A stretch of 41,690 nt of DNA, from positions 1-41,690 of the forward strand of contig NZ_MKQD01000039.1 of NCBI RefSeq assembly GCF_001913705.1, read 5' to 3'. Source of the stretch: Thalassotalea sp. PP2-459. Lineage in GTDB: Bacteria > Pseudomonadota > Gammaproteobacteria > Enterobacterales > Alteromonadaceae. The notes under the pieces were generated by a model that was not told where the DNA came from, made no database searches, and saw nothing but the letters and a program-made list of their open reading frames with translations. A program made the position numbers and the translations under genes. Below are positions 26,162-35,225 of the stretch, in pieces; the stretch's first letter is position 1, and every line of letters starts with the position of its first letter.

Positions 26162-26710
26162 ATGTCTTCATTACAAGATCAACTATTAAAAGCCGGCCTT
26201 GCCACCAAACAAAGTGCGCGTAAAGCAAACACGGAAAGACGGAAAAAGAAAAAGCAGCAAAAAAGTGGGCAGCAAGTTGAAGCTAGCTTACAAGAGAAAG
26301 TGCAGCAAGATTTAGCTAAGCAACAACAAGAAAAACAAATAAAAGATTCAGCATTAAATGCCCAACGTCAACAGGCATTAAAAGAAAAAGAAGATAAGCT
26401 GAGAATTGTACAAATTTTACAGCATCATCAAGTAACAGGCGTCGATGGTGAGAAAGTATATAACTATACTTTTAACAATAAAATTAAAAAAATGCATTTA
26501 GATAACACAAGTTATGATGCCTTAGTCAATGGCCGCTTAGCCTTGTGTGGTGTTGACGAAACAACGTATTTAGTGACCTCTGAAACCGCCGACAAAGTGG
26601 CTGCATTAGCTCCAGAGGTGTTGTTGGTGCAAAACGATAAAGTTACCAGTGATGTTGATGAAGACGACCCGTACGCTGAATATCAAATTCCAGATGATTT
26701 AATGTGGTAG
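26162..26710 (+). CDS. yaiL: DUF2058 (YaiL-type) protein
   Basis: 182 residues, cytoplasmic. The basic N-terminal MSSLQDQLLKAGLATKQSA motif and a long charged coiled-coil (about 18-75) precede a globular domain with YNYTFNNKIKKMHLD. These are features of the gammaproteobacterial YaiL family, annotated as nucleoprotein/polynucleotide-associated. The acidic C-terminal tail DEDDPYAEYQIPDDLMW is also typical. Function is not established. Confidence 0.88.
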   Translation: MSSLQDQLLKAGLATKQSARKANTERRKKKKQQKSGQQVEASLQEKVQQDLAKQQQEKQIKDSALNAQRQQALKEKEDKLRIVQILQHHQVTGVDGEKVYNYTFNNKIKKMHLDNTSYDALVNGRLALCGVDETTYLVTSETADKVAALAPEVLLVQNDKVTSDVDEDDPYAEYQIPDDLMW

Positions 26711-26745
26711 CGAATATATTTTACTAAAGTCAGGTCTAATAATAT

Positions 26746-26775
26746 GCGAATGAACTCATTGGCTAGTTCATTCGT
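26746..26775 (+). terminator. Hairpin between yaiL and msrP
   Basis: The arms cgaatgaact / agttcattcg form a perfect 10-bp stem with an 8-base loop. No strong T-run follows (tagtaatg). It may be a weak terminator of the upstream run or a regulatory hairpin for msrP. Confidence 0.45.
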
Positions 26776-26820
26776 AGTAATGTATTTATATTCATTGGTA
26801 TTATTGAGGCAAGGCAGGTT

Positions 26821-27828
26821 ATGAAAAAATCGATTAGCAGCGCCGTTAATCTTCCGGAGCATAGTGTTACAGATGAGAATGTTTATTTAGCGCGTCGTAC
26901 TATGCTAAAGCAGCTTGGCTTCGTAGGTGCTACGGGTTTATTAGCAACGCCTTCTCAAGCATCAGCACTTGATTGGTTTTCAAGTGAAAAAGAACGCTCA
27001 CCTTTTAAAACAACCCCGTTAACGTTCGAAAAAAGGATCTCTCTTGATGAAACGTTAACGCCAGAAGCAAAAGTCACTTCTCATAATAATTTTTATGAAT
27101 TTGGCACCAGTAAATCAGATCCAGTAGAAAATGCTCAACAGCTACAGGTTAACCCTTGGCAACTTCGAATAGAAGGCGAGTGTGAAAAACCGATTACCTT
27201 AGATTATGATCAGCTGTTATCAATGTTTACGTTGCAAGAACGTATATACCGGTTTCGTTGTGTAGAAGCATGGTCCATGGTGATCCCTTGGATAGGCTTT
27301 CCGCTTGCTGATTTGTTGAAAAAAGTGCAACCAACATCAAAAGCGAAGTTTGTTGCCTTTCAAACGTTATATGATCCTAAGCAAATGCCTGGTCAGGCAA
27401 GTCGTCGTATGGGTGGCGGTATTGATTACCCTTACGTTGAAGGGTTGAGAATTGATGAAGCCGTTAACGATTTAACGTTGTTATCGGTAGGGCTTTACGG
27501 AAAAACATTACCGCCGCAAAATGGCGCGCCGATTCGCTTAGTAGTGCCTTGGAAGTATGGCTTTAAAAGTATCAAATCAATCGTTAGCATTCGTTTGGTT
27601 GAAAAAATGCCGCCAACAACCTGGAATATTTTGGCGCCAAATGAATATGGCTTCTACGCTAATGTTAACCCTAACGTTGATCATCCTCGCTGGAGCCAAG
27701 CTAGCGAACGGCGATTAACCACCGGAGGCTTGTTTGCTCGAAATCGCATAGAGACTTTGCCATTTAATGGCTATGGTGAGCAAGTTGCTGAACTATATCG
27801 AAATATGAACTTAACAAAACACTTTTAA
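26821..27828 (+). CDS. msrP: Protein-methionine-sulfoxide reductase, molybdopterin catalytic subunit
   Basis: Periplasmic repair enzyme for oxidised methionines. A Tat signal is present (Arg25-Arg26 in ARRTMLKQL), with cleavage near SQASA. The molybdenum-ligating Cys is Cys147 in [20 protein letters not shown]. Blocks such as [26 protein letters not shown] and [20 protein letters not shown] match E. coli MsrP (YedY) closely; 335 residues is the family length. Eight bases separate it from msrQ. Confidence 0.97.
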   Translation: MKKSISSAVNLPEHSVTDENVYLARRTMLKQLGFVGATGLLATPSQASALDWFSSEKERSPFKTTPLTFEKRISLDETLTPEAKVTSHNNFYEFGTSKSDPVENAQQLQVNPWQLRIEGECEKPITLDYDQLLSMFTLQERIYRFRCVEAWSMVIPWIGFPLADLLKKVQPTSKAKFVAFQTLYDPKQMPGQASRRMGGGIDYPYVEGLRIDEAVNDLTLLSVGLYGKTLPPQNGAPIRLVVPWKYGFKSIKSIVSIRLVEKMPPTTWNILAPNEYGFYANVNPNVDHPRWSQASERRLTTGGLFARNRIETLPFNGYGEQVAELYRNMNLTKHF

Positions 27829-27836
27829 AGGTTGTT

Positions 27837-28418
27837 ATGAGAAGAGATACACTTACGTTAAAGGTGTTGATTCACGCGATAAGTTTAACATTATTAATCA
27901 ATGTCTATTATATGGCCATCACAGATCAGCTGGGTGCAGATCCTGTCGAGTACGTGTTACATTTTACCGGTATTGGCGCATTAAATTTACTAATACTAAG
28001 CTTAGCCGTTACGCCATTAACAAAGTACATCAAGAAGCCTTTTTTGATGCAAAATAGGCGATTAATTGGTTTGTATGCTTTTCTATATGCACTATGCCAT
28101 GTGTTGAGTTTTTGGGCATTTGAAATTCAATTTAACCTTGCGCTATTTTTTGAAGAGATTATTGAACGACCATACATCACAGTAGGTATGGTAGCGTTTA
28201 TCATCCTAGTGCTGTTAGCTATCACCTCATGGTCAGTGGTTAAAAAGCGTATGGGAAGGCGCTGGCAAAAACTGCATAACTGGGTATATTTTGCTATTTT
28301 ACTTGGGGGGATACACTTTTATTGGTCGGTGAAAGCTAGTGTGACTGAACCGGTTATTTACGGAGTGATTATCACTATTTTACTCTTTTTAAGGAAGCGT
28401 AAATTCTTAAACTCTTAA
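27837..28418 (+). CDS. msrQ: Heme-binding membrane subunit of the MsrPQ system
   Basis: 193 residues with about six membrane segments. Family blocks are ALNLLILSLAVTPLTK, RRLIGLYAFLYALCHVLSFW with the heme-ligand His, and WQKLHNWVYFAILLGGIHFYW. It passes electrons from the quinone pool to MsrP. It is cotranscribed with msrP. Confidence 0.95.
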   Translation: MRRDTLTLKVLIHAISLTLLINVYYMAITDQLGADPVEYVLHFTGIGALNLLILSLAVTPLTKYIKKPFLMQNRRLIGLYAFLYALCHVLSFWAFEIQFNLALFFEEIIERPYITVGMVAFIILVLLAITSWSVVKKRMGRRWQKLHNWVYFAILLGGIHFYWSVKASVTEPVIYGVIITILLFLRKRKFLNS

Positions 28419-28601
28419 TAGCAAATAACATTTGATATTGTAATTTCAATCAATTCTTCTTGTCTACACATCTTGTGCTGGTTACTTATCGTTAAAATTA
28501 AACGTCTTGTCGCACTTTGATACAATTGCGAAAAAATGCACTTGTCGAAAGCTTCACTACGTAATAATGTTACGGTGATAAAAATATAACGATAAATTTA
28601 C

Positions 28602-28625
28602 AAATGTTAGTTAATAACATTTTTT
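28602..28625 (+). terminator. AT-rich hairpin with T-tract in the 5' leader of the first amidohydrolase
   Basis: aaatgtta / taacattt form an 8-bp stem with a 5-base loop followed by a T-run, ending 15 bases before the start codon. It may be a weak attenuator or a chance structure in an AT-rich leader. Confidence 0.3.
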
Positions 28626-28640
28626 GTTCAGGAACCTCAC

Positions 28641-30023
28641 ATGCAAAAATTTATACCTTCGGTATTAGTTGCTGCTATTTCAGTGTCTTTGACGGCGTGT
28701 ATTCAGTCAGAAAAACAAGATGAAAAAGTAGAGATTAATAAAAATCCATATCCGAGCACTTATCAAGTGCTTCCTCAGCAAACAACCATTATTCGCAATG
28801 CTACCGTATTAACGGGCACTGGAGAGCGTTTAGATAATGCAGATGTACTCATGCTTGATGGGAAAATTAGCCAAGTAGGTGCTTCGCTTTCTGCAGATAG
28901 TGCTGTCATTATCGATGCGAAAGGTAAATGGGTAACACCTGGTGTTATCGATGTACATTCGCACTTGGGGGTATATCCAAGCCCTTCAGCTGAGTCACAT
29001 TCTGACGGCAATGAAGCAACACAACCAAATACCTCTGAAGTATGGGCAGAACACAGTGTTTGGCCGCAAGATCCTGGTTTTAATAGGGCTCGTGCAGGTG
29101 GTATTACGACCTTACAAATTTTACCAGGTTCGGCAAATTTATTTGGTGGGCGAGGGGTTACCTTACGTAATGTACCTAGTCACACTATGCAAGGGATGAA
29201 ATTTCCAGATGCGCCTTATGGTTTAAAAATGGCTTGTGGTGAAAATCCAAAACGTGTTTACGGTTCGAAAAAAGTTTCCCCTGCCACACGAATGGGTAAC
29301 ATGGCTGGTTACCGTATGGCTTGGGCCGAGGCCGTAGAATATAAACGCGCATGGGATAAATATGAAGCAGACTATGCTGAAGGTAAAAACTCAGAAGCAC
29401 CCGCTAGAGATATTGAACTTGATACGCTAAAAGGTGTGCTTGATGGCGAGATAAAAATTCATAACCATTGCTACAAAGCGGAAGAAATGGCGATGATGAT
29501 CGATCTCTCAAAAGAGTTTGGTTACCACGCAGGTACATTCCACCATGCTATAGAAGCTTACAAGATTGCGGATACACTTGCTGAGAATGGTAATTGTGCA
29601 GCAATGTGGCCAGATTGGTGGGGCTTTAAAATGGAAGCTTACGACATGATCCAAGAAAATGTTGCCGTGGTTGATAGTAAAGCCAATTCGTGTGCGGTTG
29701 TACATTCAGATTCAGCGACTACCATTCAACGTTTAAACCAAGAAGCCGGTAAAGTGATGTATCGTGCCAATGAAAATGGCTTTGATATTAAGCCAAAAGA
29801 TGCGATCACTTGGATCACCGCCAATGCAGCAAAATCACTTGGTATTGAAGATAAAACAGGTAGTTTAGCATCAGGTAAGAGTGCTGATGTGGTGATCTGG
29901 AATAGCAACCCGTTTAGTGTTTATGCCCAAGCGGAACAAGTATTTATTGATGGCGCAAAGGTTTATGACCGTTTTGATGATAAATATCAAGCCGTTAGTG
30001 ATTTTTCATTAGGCCAGCAGTAA
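28641..30023 (+). CDS. Amidohydrolase family lipoprotein
   Basis: Metal-dependent hydrolase of the imidazolonepropionase-like amidohydrolase group, anchored as a lipoprotein (LTAC, Cys20). The first metal pair is intact: Asp104 and His106/His108 in the DVHSHLG motif; later 'IHNHCYK', 'GTFHHAIEAYK' and 'VHSDS' segments supply further His and Asp metal ligands. It ends with the SGKSADVVIWNSNPF signature. The substrate is not known. It precedes a second, altered amidohydrolase by 11 bases (ATG at 30035). Confidence 0.88.
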   Translation: MQKFIPSVLVAAISVSLTACIQSEKQDEKVEINKNPYPSTYQVLPQQTTIIRNATVLTGTGERLDNADVLMLDGKISQVGASLSADSAVIIDAKGKWVTPGVIDVHSHLGVYPSPSAESHSDGNEATQPNTSEVWAEHSVWPQDPGFNRARAGGITTLQILPGSANLFGGRGVTLRNVPSHTMQGMKFPDAPYGLKMACGENPKRVYGSKKVSPATRMGNMAGYRMAWAEAVEYKRAWDKYEADYAEGKNSEAPARDIELDTLKGVLDGEIKIHNHCYKAEEMAMMIDLSKEFGYHAGTFHHAIEAYKIADTLAENGNCAAMWPDWWGFKMEAYDMIQENVAVVDSKANSCAVVHSDSATTIQRLNQEAGKVMYRANENGFDIKPKDAITWITANAAKSLGIEDKTGSLASGKSADVVIWNSNPFSVYAQAEQVFIDGAKVYDRFDDKYQAVSDFSLGQQ

Positions 30024-30034
30024 GGAGAATGACC

Positions 30035-31264
30035 ATGAAATTATTTAAAGCTTCGTTATTAACGTTAGCACTTACTAGCACTGCCTCAGCATATGCAGAA
30101 AGCATTGCTGTAACTAACGCAACGATTCATACCATGACAGAACAAGGAGTGTTAACGAACGCTACTGTTGTTTTTGATGAAGGAGTGATCACTGCGATTA
30201 ATCCTGAAACTGTTAATGCTGATACCTCTATAGATGCTGGCGGTAAAACACTGACACCAGGATTTATCGGTTCAATGAACCAGCTTGGTTTAGTTGAAGT
30301 ATCGGCGGTGTCAAGCACGCGCGATTCTAGCGAGAAAAAAGCAAACATAACCTTTGATGCTAGTACGGCATTTAACCCGAAATCTACGGTTATTCCTTAT
30401 ACGCGAAAAGGTGGAATTACAACCAATATATCGGTTCCTCGTGGTGGCGATGATATGTTTAAAGGCCAGGCATTCTTCGCTGACTTATCGGGTGAATTTG
30501 ATAGCATACGTATGACTGATGTTGCCGTCATTGTTGACTTAGGTGCAAAGCGTAAAGGCTCTCGTGCCATGGAAATTCAAAAACTTCGTCATAAATTACA
30601 AGATACGAAAGAGGCATTATCGAAAGCGAAAAAGGATAAAAAAGACGCGAAAAAGCCAAAGCGTGCCGACCAAGCAATTAATGCGTTATTAGCCGGTGAA
30701 AAACCGATGATAGCCTATGTTGATCGTGCAACAGATATTCTCGCTTTACTCGCGCTTAAAAAAGAGTTTTCTCTCGATTTAGTGATTGCGGGTGCTGGTG
30801 ATGCCGTTAGTGTTGCAGATGAAATTGCGCAGGCAGAAGTGCCGGTTATTATGGGGGCAATTAACAACTTGCCTAGCTTTGATGCACTGCACCGCACTTT
30901 AGCAAGTGCAAGTACTTTGTTTGATGCTGGTGTTAATGTTGCTTATTCGGTAAGTGGTGATACACATAATCTATACATGCTTCGTTTTGATGCGGGAATT
31001 TCTGTAGCAAACGGCGTTTCAAAAGAAAATGCTTTAAAAGCAGTCACGGCTAACGTTGCAGATGCGTTCAATATTGATGCTGGTCGTATTGCGGTTGGGA
31101 AAAAAGCAGACCTAGTATTATGGAGCGGTGACCCATTTGAATTAAGCACACGTGTTGAACAAATGTGGATTGATGGTGTAGAAACATCTACATTGAGCCG
31201 TCAAGACGCACTACGTGATCGTTACACGGCTGAAACGAATATGCCTAGAGCATACGTGAAGTAA
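30035..31264 (+). CDS. Degenerate amidohydrolase-like secreted protein
   Basis: 409 residues from ATG 30035 (the ATG at 30029 is one base from the AAGGAG ribosome site, so it is less likely). A signal peptide ends near residue 21 (TASAYA). The fold, including the C-terminal GKKADLVLWSGDPFEL motif, is that of an amidohydrolase, but the metal motif is altered: G-F-I-G-S-M-N-Q-L-G stands where D-V-H-S-H belongs, with Met81 and Gln83 replacing both His. A lysine-rich helical insertion lies near residues 175-205. It is probably a non-catalytic partner of the preceding enzyme. Confidence 0.82.
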   Translation: MKLFKASLLTLALTSTASAYAESIAVTNATIHTMTEQGVLTNATVVFDEGVITAINPETVNADTSIDAGGKTLTPGFIGSMNQLGLVEVSAVSSTRDSSEKKANITFDASTAFNPKSTVIPYTRKGGITTNISVPRGGDDMFKGQAFFADLSGEFDSIRMTDVAVIVDLGAKRKGSRAMEIQKLRHKLQDTKEALSKAKKDKKDAKKPKRADQAINALLAGEKPMIAYVDRATDILALLALKKEFSLDLVIAGAGDAVSVADEIAQAEVPVIMGAINNLPSFDALHRTLASASTLFDAGVNVAYSVSGDTHNLYMLRFDAGISVANGVSKENALKAVTANVADAFNIDAGRIAVGKKADLVLWSGDPFELSTRVEQMWIDGVETSTLSRQDALRDRYTAETNMPRAYVK

Positions 31265-31306
31265 TTAGTGTTATACGTGTGCTAACTGCCACGTAATATA
31301 TTATTA

Positions 31307-31335
31307 AGGCCAGACAAATTTGTCTGGCTTTTTTT
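31307..31335 (+). terminator. Rho-independent terminator after the amidohydrolase pair
   Basis: A perfect palindrome with 10-base arms, gccagacaaa / tttgtctggc, is followed by seven T. Confidence 0.9.
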
Positions 31336-31416
31336 GTATGCACTGAATACTTTTATACTTTCTTCCATTCTATGCTTTGATACACTTAAACTTTAACACT
31401 TAATTAGGTATACCTT

Positions 31417-32295
31417 GTGAGCCTTACGCTTTTAAAATCAACTGACTACGCAAGCATTAGCCAACAACAACTTGCTAACGAACACGCTATTTTACTGATT
31501 GAACATCCTTTGTGTCAGGCCAAAGTCAGTGTTTATGGTGGTCATGTACTTAGTTGGCAGCCAACCAATCAACGTGCTGTTCTTTGGTTAAGTGATAAAG
31601 CTGAGTATCAAACAGGAAAAGCAATTAGAGGGGGAATTCCTATTTGTTGGCCATGGTTCGGCCCCTTGATAGATGAACAAGGCAATAATCTAGGAAATCA
31701 TGGCTTTGCACGAACCAGTGATTGGCAAGTAACGTCATGTTCAATTACACAAGAAGCTATTACGCTAGTGTTAAGCATTAAAGGAGAAAATAGACATTCA
31801 GCGTGGCAACACTCGTTTGAGGTTGAACAAACCTTAATTTTTTCAAATAATTTATTTCAACGGTTATCGATCAAAAATACAGGAGAGTTACCGTTAAAAT
31901 TTGGCCACGCCTTACATAGCTATTTTGCTGTTAGTGATCCTAAAAATGTGCAACTTCCTCAGCTTAAAGGAGTACATTTTGATGATAAAATTACTGGCAA
32001 GAAACAACAAATAGACGAGTTAGTGAATTGTGTGGGCCCACTTGATCGTATTTATTATGATAATACTGAGCAGTTGATCAAAGACACCGGTTGGCAACGT
32101 ACTATAAAAGTAACCAGTAATGATTGCCAACAATGGGTTGTTTGGAATCCAGGTAGAGAGATAGCGGCGACCATGGCAGATGTACATCAAGGTGGTGAAA
32201 CTGAATATGTCTGCCTCGAGGCAGCAAACACTCAGTGGGTGTCAATTGAGGCTGGCCAATCTAAGGCGGTAAGCCAACAGATAGAAATTATTTAA
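31417..32295 (+). CDS. yeaD: D-hexose-6-phosphate mutarotase (YeaD-like)
   Basis: Interconverts alpha and beta anomers of glucose-6-phosphate. 292 residues, GTG start. Family blocks include VSVYGGHVLSWQP, IRGGIPICWPWFGP with the following NHGFARTSDW, and the C-terminal VVWNPGREIAATMADVH. A plausible downstream step for the glucose made by the glucan locus. It ends in an 8-base convergent overlap with the diguanylate cyclase. Confidence 0.9.
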   Translation: MSLTLLKSTDYASISQQQLANEHAILLIEHPLCQAKVSVYGGHVLSWQPTNQRAVLWLSDKAEYQTGKAIRGGIPICWPWFGPLIDEQGNNLGNHGFARTSDWQVTSCSITQEAITLVLSIKGENRHSAWQHSFEVEQTLIFSNNLFQRLSIKNTGELPLKFGHALHSYFAVSDPKNVQLPQLKGVHFDDKITGKKQQIDELVNCVGPLDRIYYDNTEQLIKDTGWQRTIKVTSNDCQQWVVWNPGREIAATMADVHQGGETEYVCLEAANTQWVSIEAGQSKAVSQQIEII

Positions 32296-33718
32296 CGTAT
32301 TCAGTACGATTTCGACCTTTAGATTTCGCTTGATAAAGCGCGGTATCAGCTAGCTGTATTAAGTTATCGAGTGATTGATTACCACTGTTTTTATGGCAAA
32401 GGCCAAAACTTATTGTGATGTTAAATGATTGACTCATACTTGAATGACTAAAGGCGTTATTTGCAATGCTTTCACGCATGCGTTCAATAATTTCAATAGC
32501 TTGTTCTGATGATATATCGGGGAGGATCATAACAAATTCTTCTCCTCCCCAGCGGCCACAGATATCTTCATTTCGTAAACAAGCTTCAAGTTTGCGGGCC
32601 ACTTCTTGTAAAGCAGCATCACCAACGACGTGACCATATTGATCATTTATTTCTTTGAAATGGTCAATATCGGCGATCACCACACAAATATTATCGTGCT
32701 CGCAAGATAACTCTTCATATTTCCATGTTAAGTAACTGCGATTAGGAAGCTTAGTGAGAAAGTCTGTTTCTGAACTCTCAACTAATCTTTTTTTGAAATA
32801 ATCAACAACGCCAATGAAGACTGAATATAACACGATAATAATCAGTAAAAATATACCGATTCGAGTCAAAAATAGTGTCCAGTATTCTTGTTGTTCAGAA
32901 GCGGGTGGCGAAATGATAAACATACGCCAATTTAAAGCAGGTAAAGGCATTTGAGAAATTACTCTGTTACCATCGGAGTAAGCAATAATTGAATTAGCAA
33001 GTTGTTTTCCACCGTTTTTTATCATCTGTTGATACCAGTCAAGATCGTTAACATGAATGATTTCGTCTTGACGGTGGTGGCTTTCAGTTTTCATTAAATG
33101 ATTAGATGATAGTGTTACTTCATTTTGTTCGTTTACAAAAATTAATTCAAAGCCGAAGCGCTCTCTATACTCAGAAAAGGCGTCTGCAAAATGGTCGAGA
33201 TCTATCGCAACACCGGCAAAACCGAGAAACTCATCTCGTGCGTTAAACAGCTTAATATCAAAAAATAGGTGCGGATCTTCAGCTTTACCTATGTCAGCAA
33301 ACTGCGTGTATTCTTGCGCTTTTAAACGGTGATACCATTCTGCTTTATCGCTTGATAAAGAAAGTACTTCGCCGTTAGAATCAATATCAATATCATGCTT
33401 TTCAAGTGCAAGAAAAGTAACAACATTATGCCTTATAGACATGGTGCGTAAATAAGTCAGTAAACGGCTCTTACTGACTTGCTCTTGATCAATTAAATCA
33501 ATTAATAAAGGGTCATTAGCAATAAAAAATGCAGTATTCAGTGGTCGAATAATTTCAGTGTTAACGATTGAAAATAACGGGATAATTGATTGATATTGGT
33601 TTTTGTTATAACTGTTTATCACCTCTTTAAAAGTGAAATAAGAAGTGAGTAATAAAGTGATAATGGTAAATAAGAATAGTGCAGACAAGTATCTTTCAAA
33701 TTTGCGCATAAACTTCAT
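32288..33718 (-). CDS. Membrane diguanylate cyclase with periplasmic sensor
   Basis: 476 residues. TM1 (about 10-30), a periplasmic Cache-like sensor region (to ~285), TM2 (~287-308), and a GGDEF domain with GGEEF at 391-395. The RxxD I-site (RNED) lies five residues before it, so product inhibition by c-di-GMP is expected. Other blocks: TDFLTKLPNR and VIADIDHFKEINDQYGH. It starts 13 bases after the mutH stop on the same strand, suggesting cotranscription. Confidence 0.93.
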   Translation of the reverse strand: MKFMRKFERYLSALFLFTIITLLLTSYFTFKEVINSYNKNQYQSIIPLFSIVNTEIIRPLNTAFFIANDPLLIDLIDQEQVSKSRLLTYLRTMSIRHNVVTFLALEKHDIDIDSNGEVLSLSSDKAEWYHRLKAQEYTQFADIGKAEDPHLFFDIKLFNARDEFLGFAGVAIDLDHFADAFSEYRERFGFELIFVNEQNEVTLSSNHLMKTESHHRQDEIIHVNDLDWYQQMIKNGGKQLANSIIAYSDGNRVISQMPLPALNWRMFIISPPASEQQEYWTLFLTRIGIFLLIIIVLYSVFIGVVDYFKKRLVESSETDFLTKLPNRSYLTWKYEELSCEHDNICVVIADIDHFKEINDQYGHVVGDAALQEVARKLEACLRNEDICGRWGGEEFVMILPDISSEQAIEIIERMRESIANNAFSHSSMSQSFNITISFGLCHKNSGNQSLDNLIQLADTALYQAKSKGRNRTEYVK

Positions 33719-33731
33719 GGCGGTGGTTAAC

Positions 33732-34409
33732 TCATATTACACGTAAATGTTGATTAATTAAGTATTGAGTAAATGCGGTTTTCAAATAAAAACCTCTAGG
33801 TAAGGTCATAAATGGTTTTCCTTCATAGTCATATGCTTTTGTTTTCGCGCTGCTGTTGGCAGCTTTCGGCCTTAATTGTAACACTTGACCATGTTTACCA
33901 TTAATTTTTTCGACTTCCCCTAACACTATCATATCGGTGAGTTCTTGCCAGTCTTGTGCCATTAACTGTTCTTCGTAATCACTCGGACACCATAAAAAAG
34001 GTGTGCATACAATACGTTCAGCCACAGGAATTTCTCGCTCAGCAATAACAGGAACCCACAATACTTTGGTTAGTTTATGCTTTAAATGACTATTTTGCCA
34101 TGTATTACCAACTAAACCTGTGAGTGGGGCAACGCAAACAAAGGTAGTTTCTAAAGGTTTTGCTTGTTGATTGATTGGAATAGATTTTAGCTCAATGCCT
34201 AATTCAGTAAAGTCGGGTTCAGGTTTTGAACCCGCACTAGCGCCTAATGCATGTTCTAATAGCAAACCCACCCAACCTTTTTCTTTAGTCAAATTTGAAG
34301 GTACTGCAATACCATATTGTTGAGCAATTTCACCTAATGATAGCCCTGCAATACGTTGGGCACGTGCAAGTAATTCTTCTTCTGTTTTTGGGGGATTAGG
34401 TTTTTGCAT
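33732..34409 (-). CDS. mutH: DNA mismatch repair endonuclease MutH
   Basis: Nicks the unmethylated strand at hemimethylated GATC sites for MutSL-directed repair. Catalytic residues occur as in E. coli: Asp in PDFTELG, Glu and Lys in GIELKSIP. Blocks [15 protein letters not shown] and [12 protein letters not shown] fit. I chose ATG 34409 (225 residues; E. coli 229) because homologues start here; an in-frame ATG at 34424 is also possible. Neither has a clear ribosome site. It is divergent from rppH, as in E. coli. Confidence 0.95.
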   Translation of the reverse strand: MQKPNPPKTEEELLARAQRIAGLSLGEIAQQYGIAVPSNLTKEKGWVGLLLEHALGASAGSKPEPDFTELGIELKSIPINQQAKPLETTFVCVAPLTGLVGNTWQNSHLKHKLTKVLWVPVIAEREIPVAERIVCTPFLWCPSDYEEQLMAQDWQELTDMIVLGEVEKINGKHGQVLQLRPKAANSSAKTKAYDYEGKPFMTLPRGFYLKTAFTQYLINQHLRVI

Positions 34410-34565
34410 AATAATAAGTGTCATTTATTTACTTATTATTATCTGAAAGAGCAGCAATTGCCGCAAGACATATCTGGAAATTTAACATTCGTTGATTTTT
34501 CTATTTGCTCATCGAACTTTATTGTGGAAGAATCAGTTTATAGTGAAATTTTTCTAGGAAGTCCT

Positions 34566-35063
34566 GTGATAGATGCCGAAGGCTATCGAGCCAATGTCGG
34601 CATAGTTATAATTAATGACAGGGGACAAGTATTTTGGGCACGACGTTTTGGTCAGCATTCATGGCAATTTCCTCAGGGGGGGGTTGATGAAGGCGAAACA
34701 CCAGAGCAAACCATGTATCGTGAGTTATATGAAGAAGTCGGTTTAAAGCCAGAACATGTTAAGTTGATGGCTACGACAAAACATTGGTTGCGTTATAAGT
34801 TACCCAAGCGCTTGATCCGACATGAAAGCAAACCTGTTTGTATAGGTCAAAAACAGAAGTGGTTTTTACTCAAACTCACTGCGAAAGAGTCTGCTGTTGA
34901 GTTAGAGCACTCAAATCACCCTGAGTTTGATGATTGGCGCTGGGTAAGTTATTGGTACCCTGTAAGGCAAGTAGTTGCATTTAAACGAGACGTTTATCGT
35001 AAAGTGATGAAAGAATTCTCTAACACAACGTTTGCAATTCCTCGTCGAAAGCGTCGAAATTAG
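34566..35063 (+). CDS. rppH: RNA pyrophosphohydrolase
   Basis: Removes pyrophosphate from 5' ends of mRNA to trigger decay. The Nudix box [22 protein letters not shown] is complete, preceded by [14 protein letters not shown] chose the GTG at 34566, not the longer frame to 34404: homologues begin M-I-D-x-x-G-Y-R, matching V-I-D-A-E-G-Y-R, and AGGAAG lies just upstream. 165 residues. The 54 upstream codons are non-homologous and overlap the antisense mutH start. Confidence 0.95.
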   Translation: MIDAEGYRANVGIVIINDRGQVFWARRFGQHSWQFPQGGVDEGETPEQTMYRELYEEVGLKPEHVKLMATTKHWLRYKLPKRLIRHESKPVCIGQKQKWFLLKLTAKESAVELEHSNHPEFDDWRWVSYWYPVRQVVAFKRDVYRKVMKEFSNTTFAIPRRKRRN

Positions 35064-35084
35064 TTATAACTATGTATGAATTGA

Positions 35085-35123
35085 AATAGCTCACTTTTGA
35101 TCCAGTGGGCTATTTTTCTTTTT
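35085..35123 (+). terminator. Rho-independent terminator after rppH
   Basis: Stem aatagctcact / agtgggctatt (one G-U pair), 8-base loop, T-rich tail interrupted by one C. Confidence 0.8.
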
Positions 35124-35225
35124 AGGGGTATTATTTGTTCGTATATTTTGTCGGTGGCGTTAATGGCTGATTGGAGTAATACCCAGCAATGCCCATTCAT
35201 AACCGTAGGAGTATAAGCGTTTCAG

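Noticed and set aside
34404-34565. N-terminal extension of rppH by 54 codons
   Set aside because: No similarity to RppH, overlaps the start of mutH on the other strand, and GTG 34566 has a good ribosome site and matches homologue N termini.
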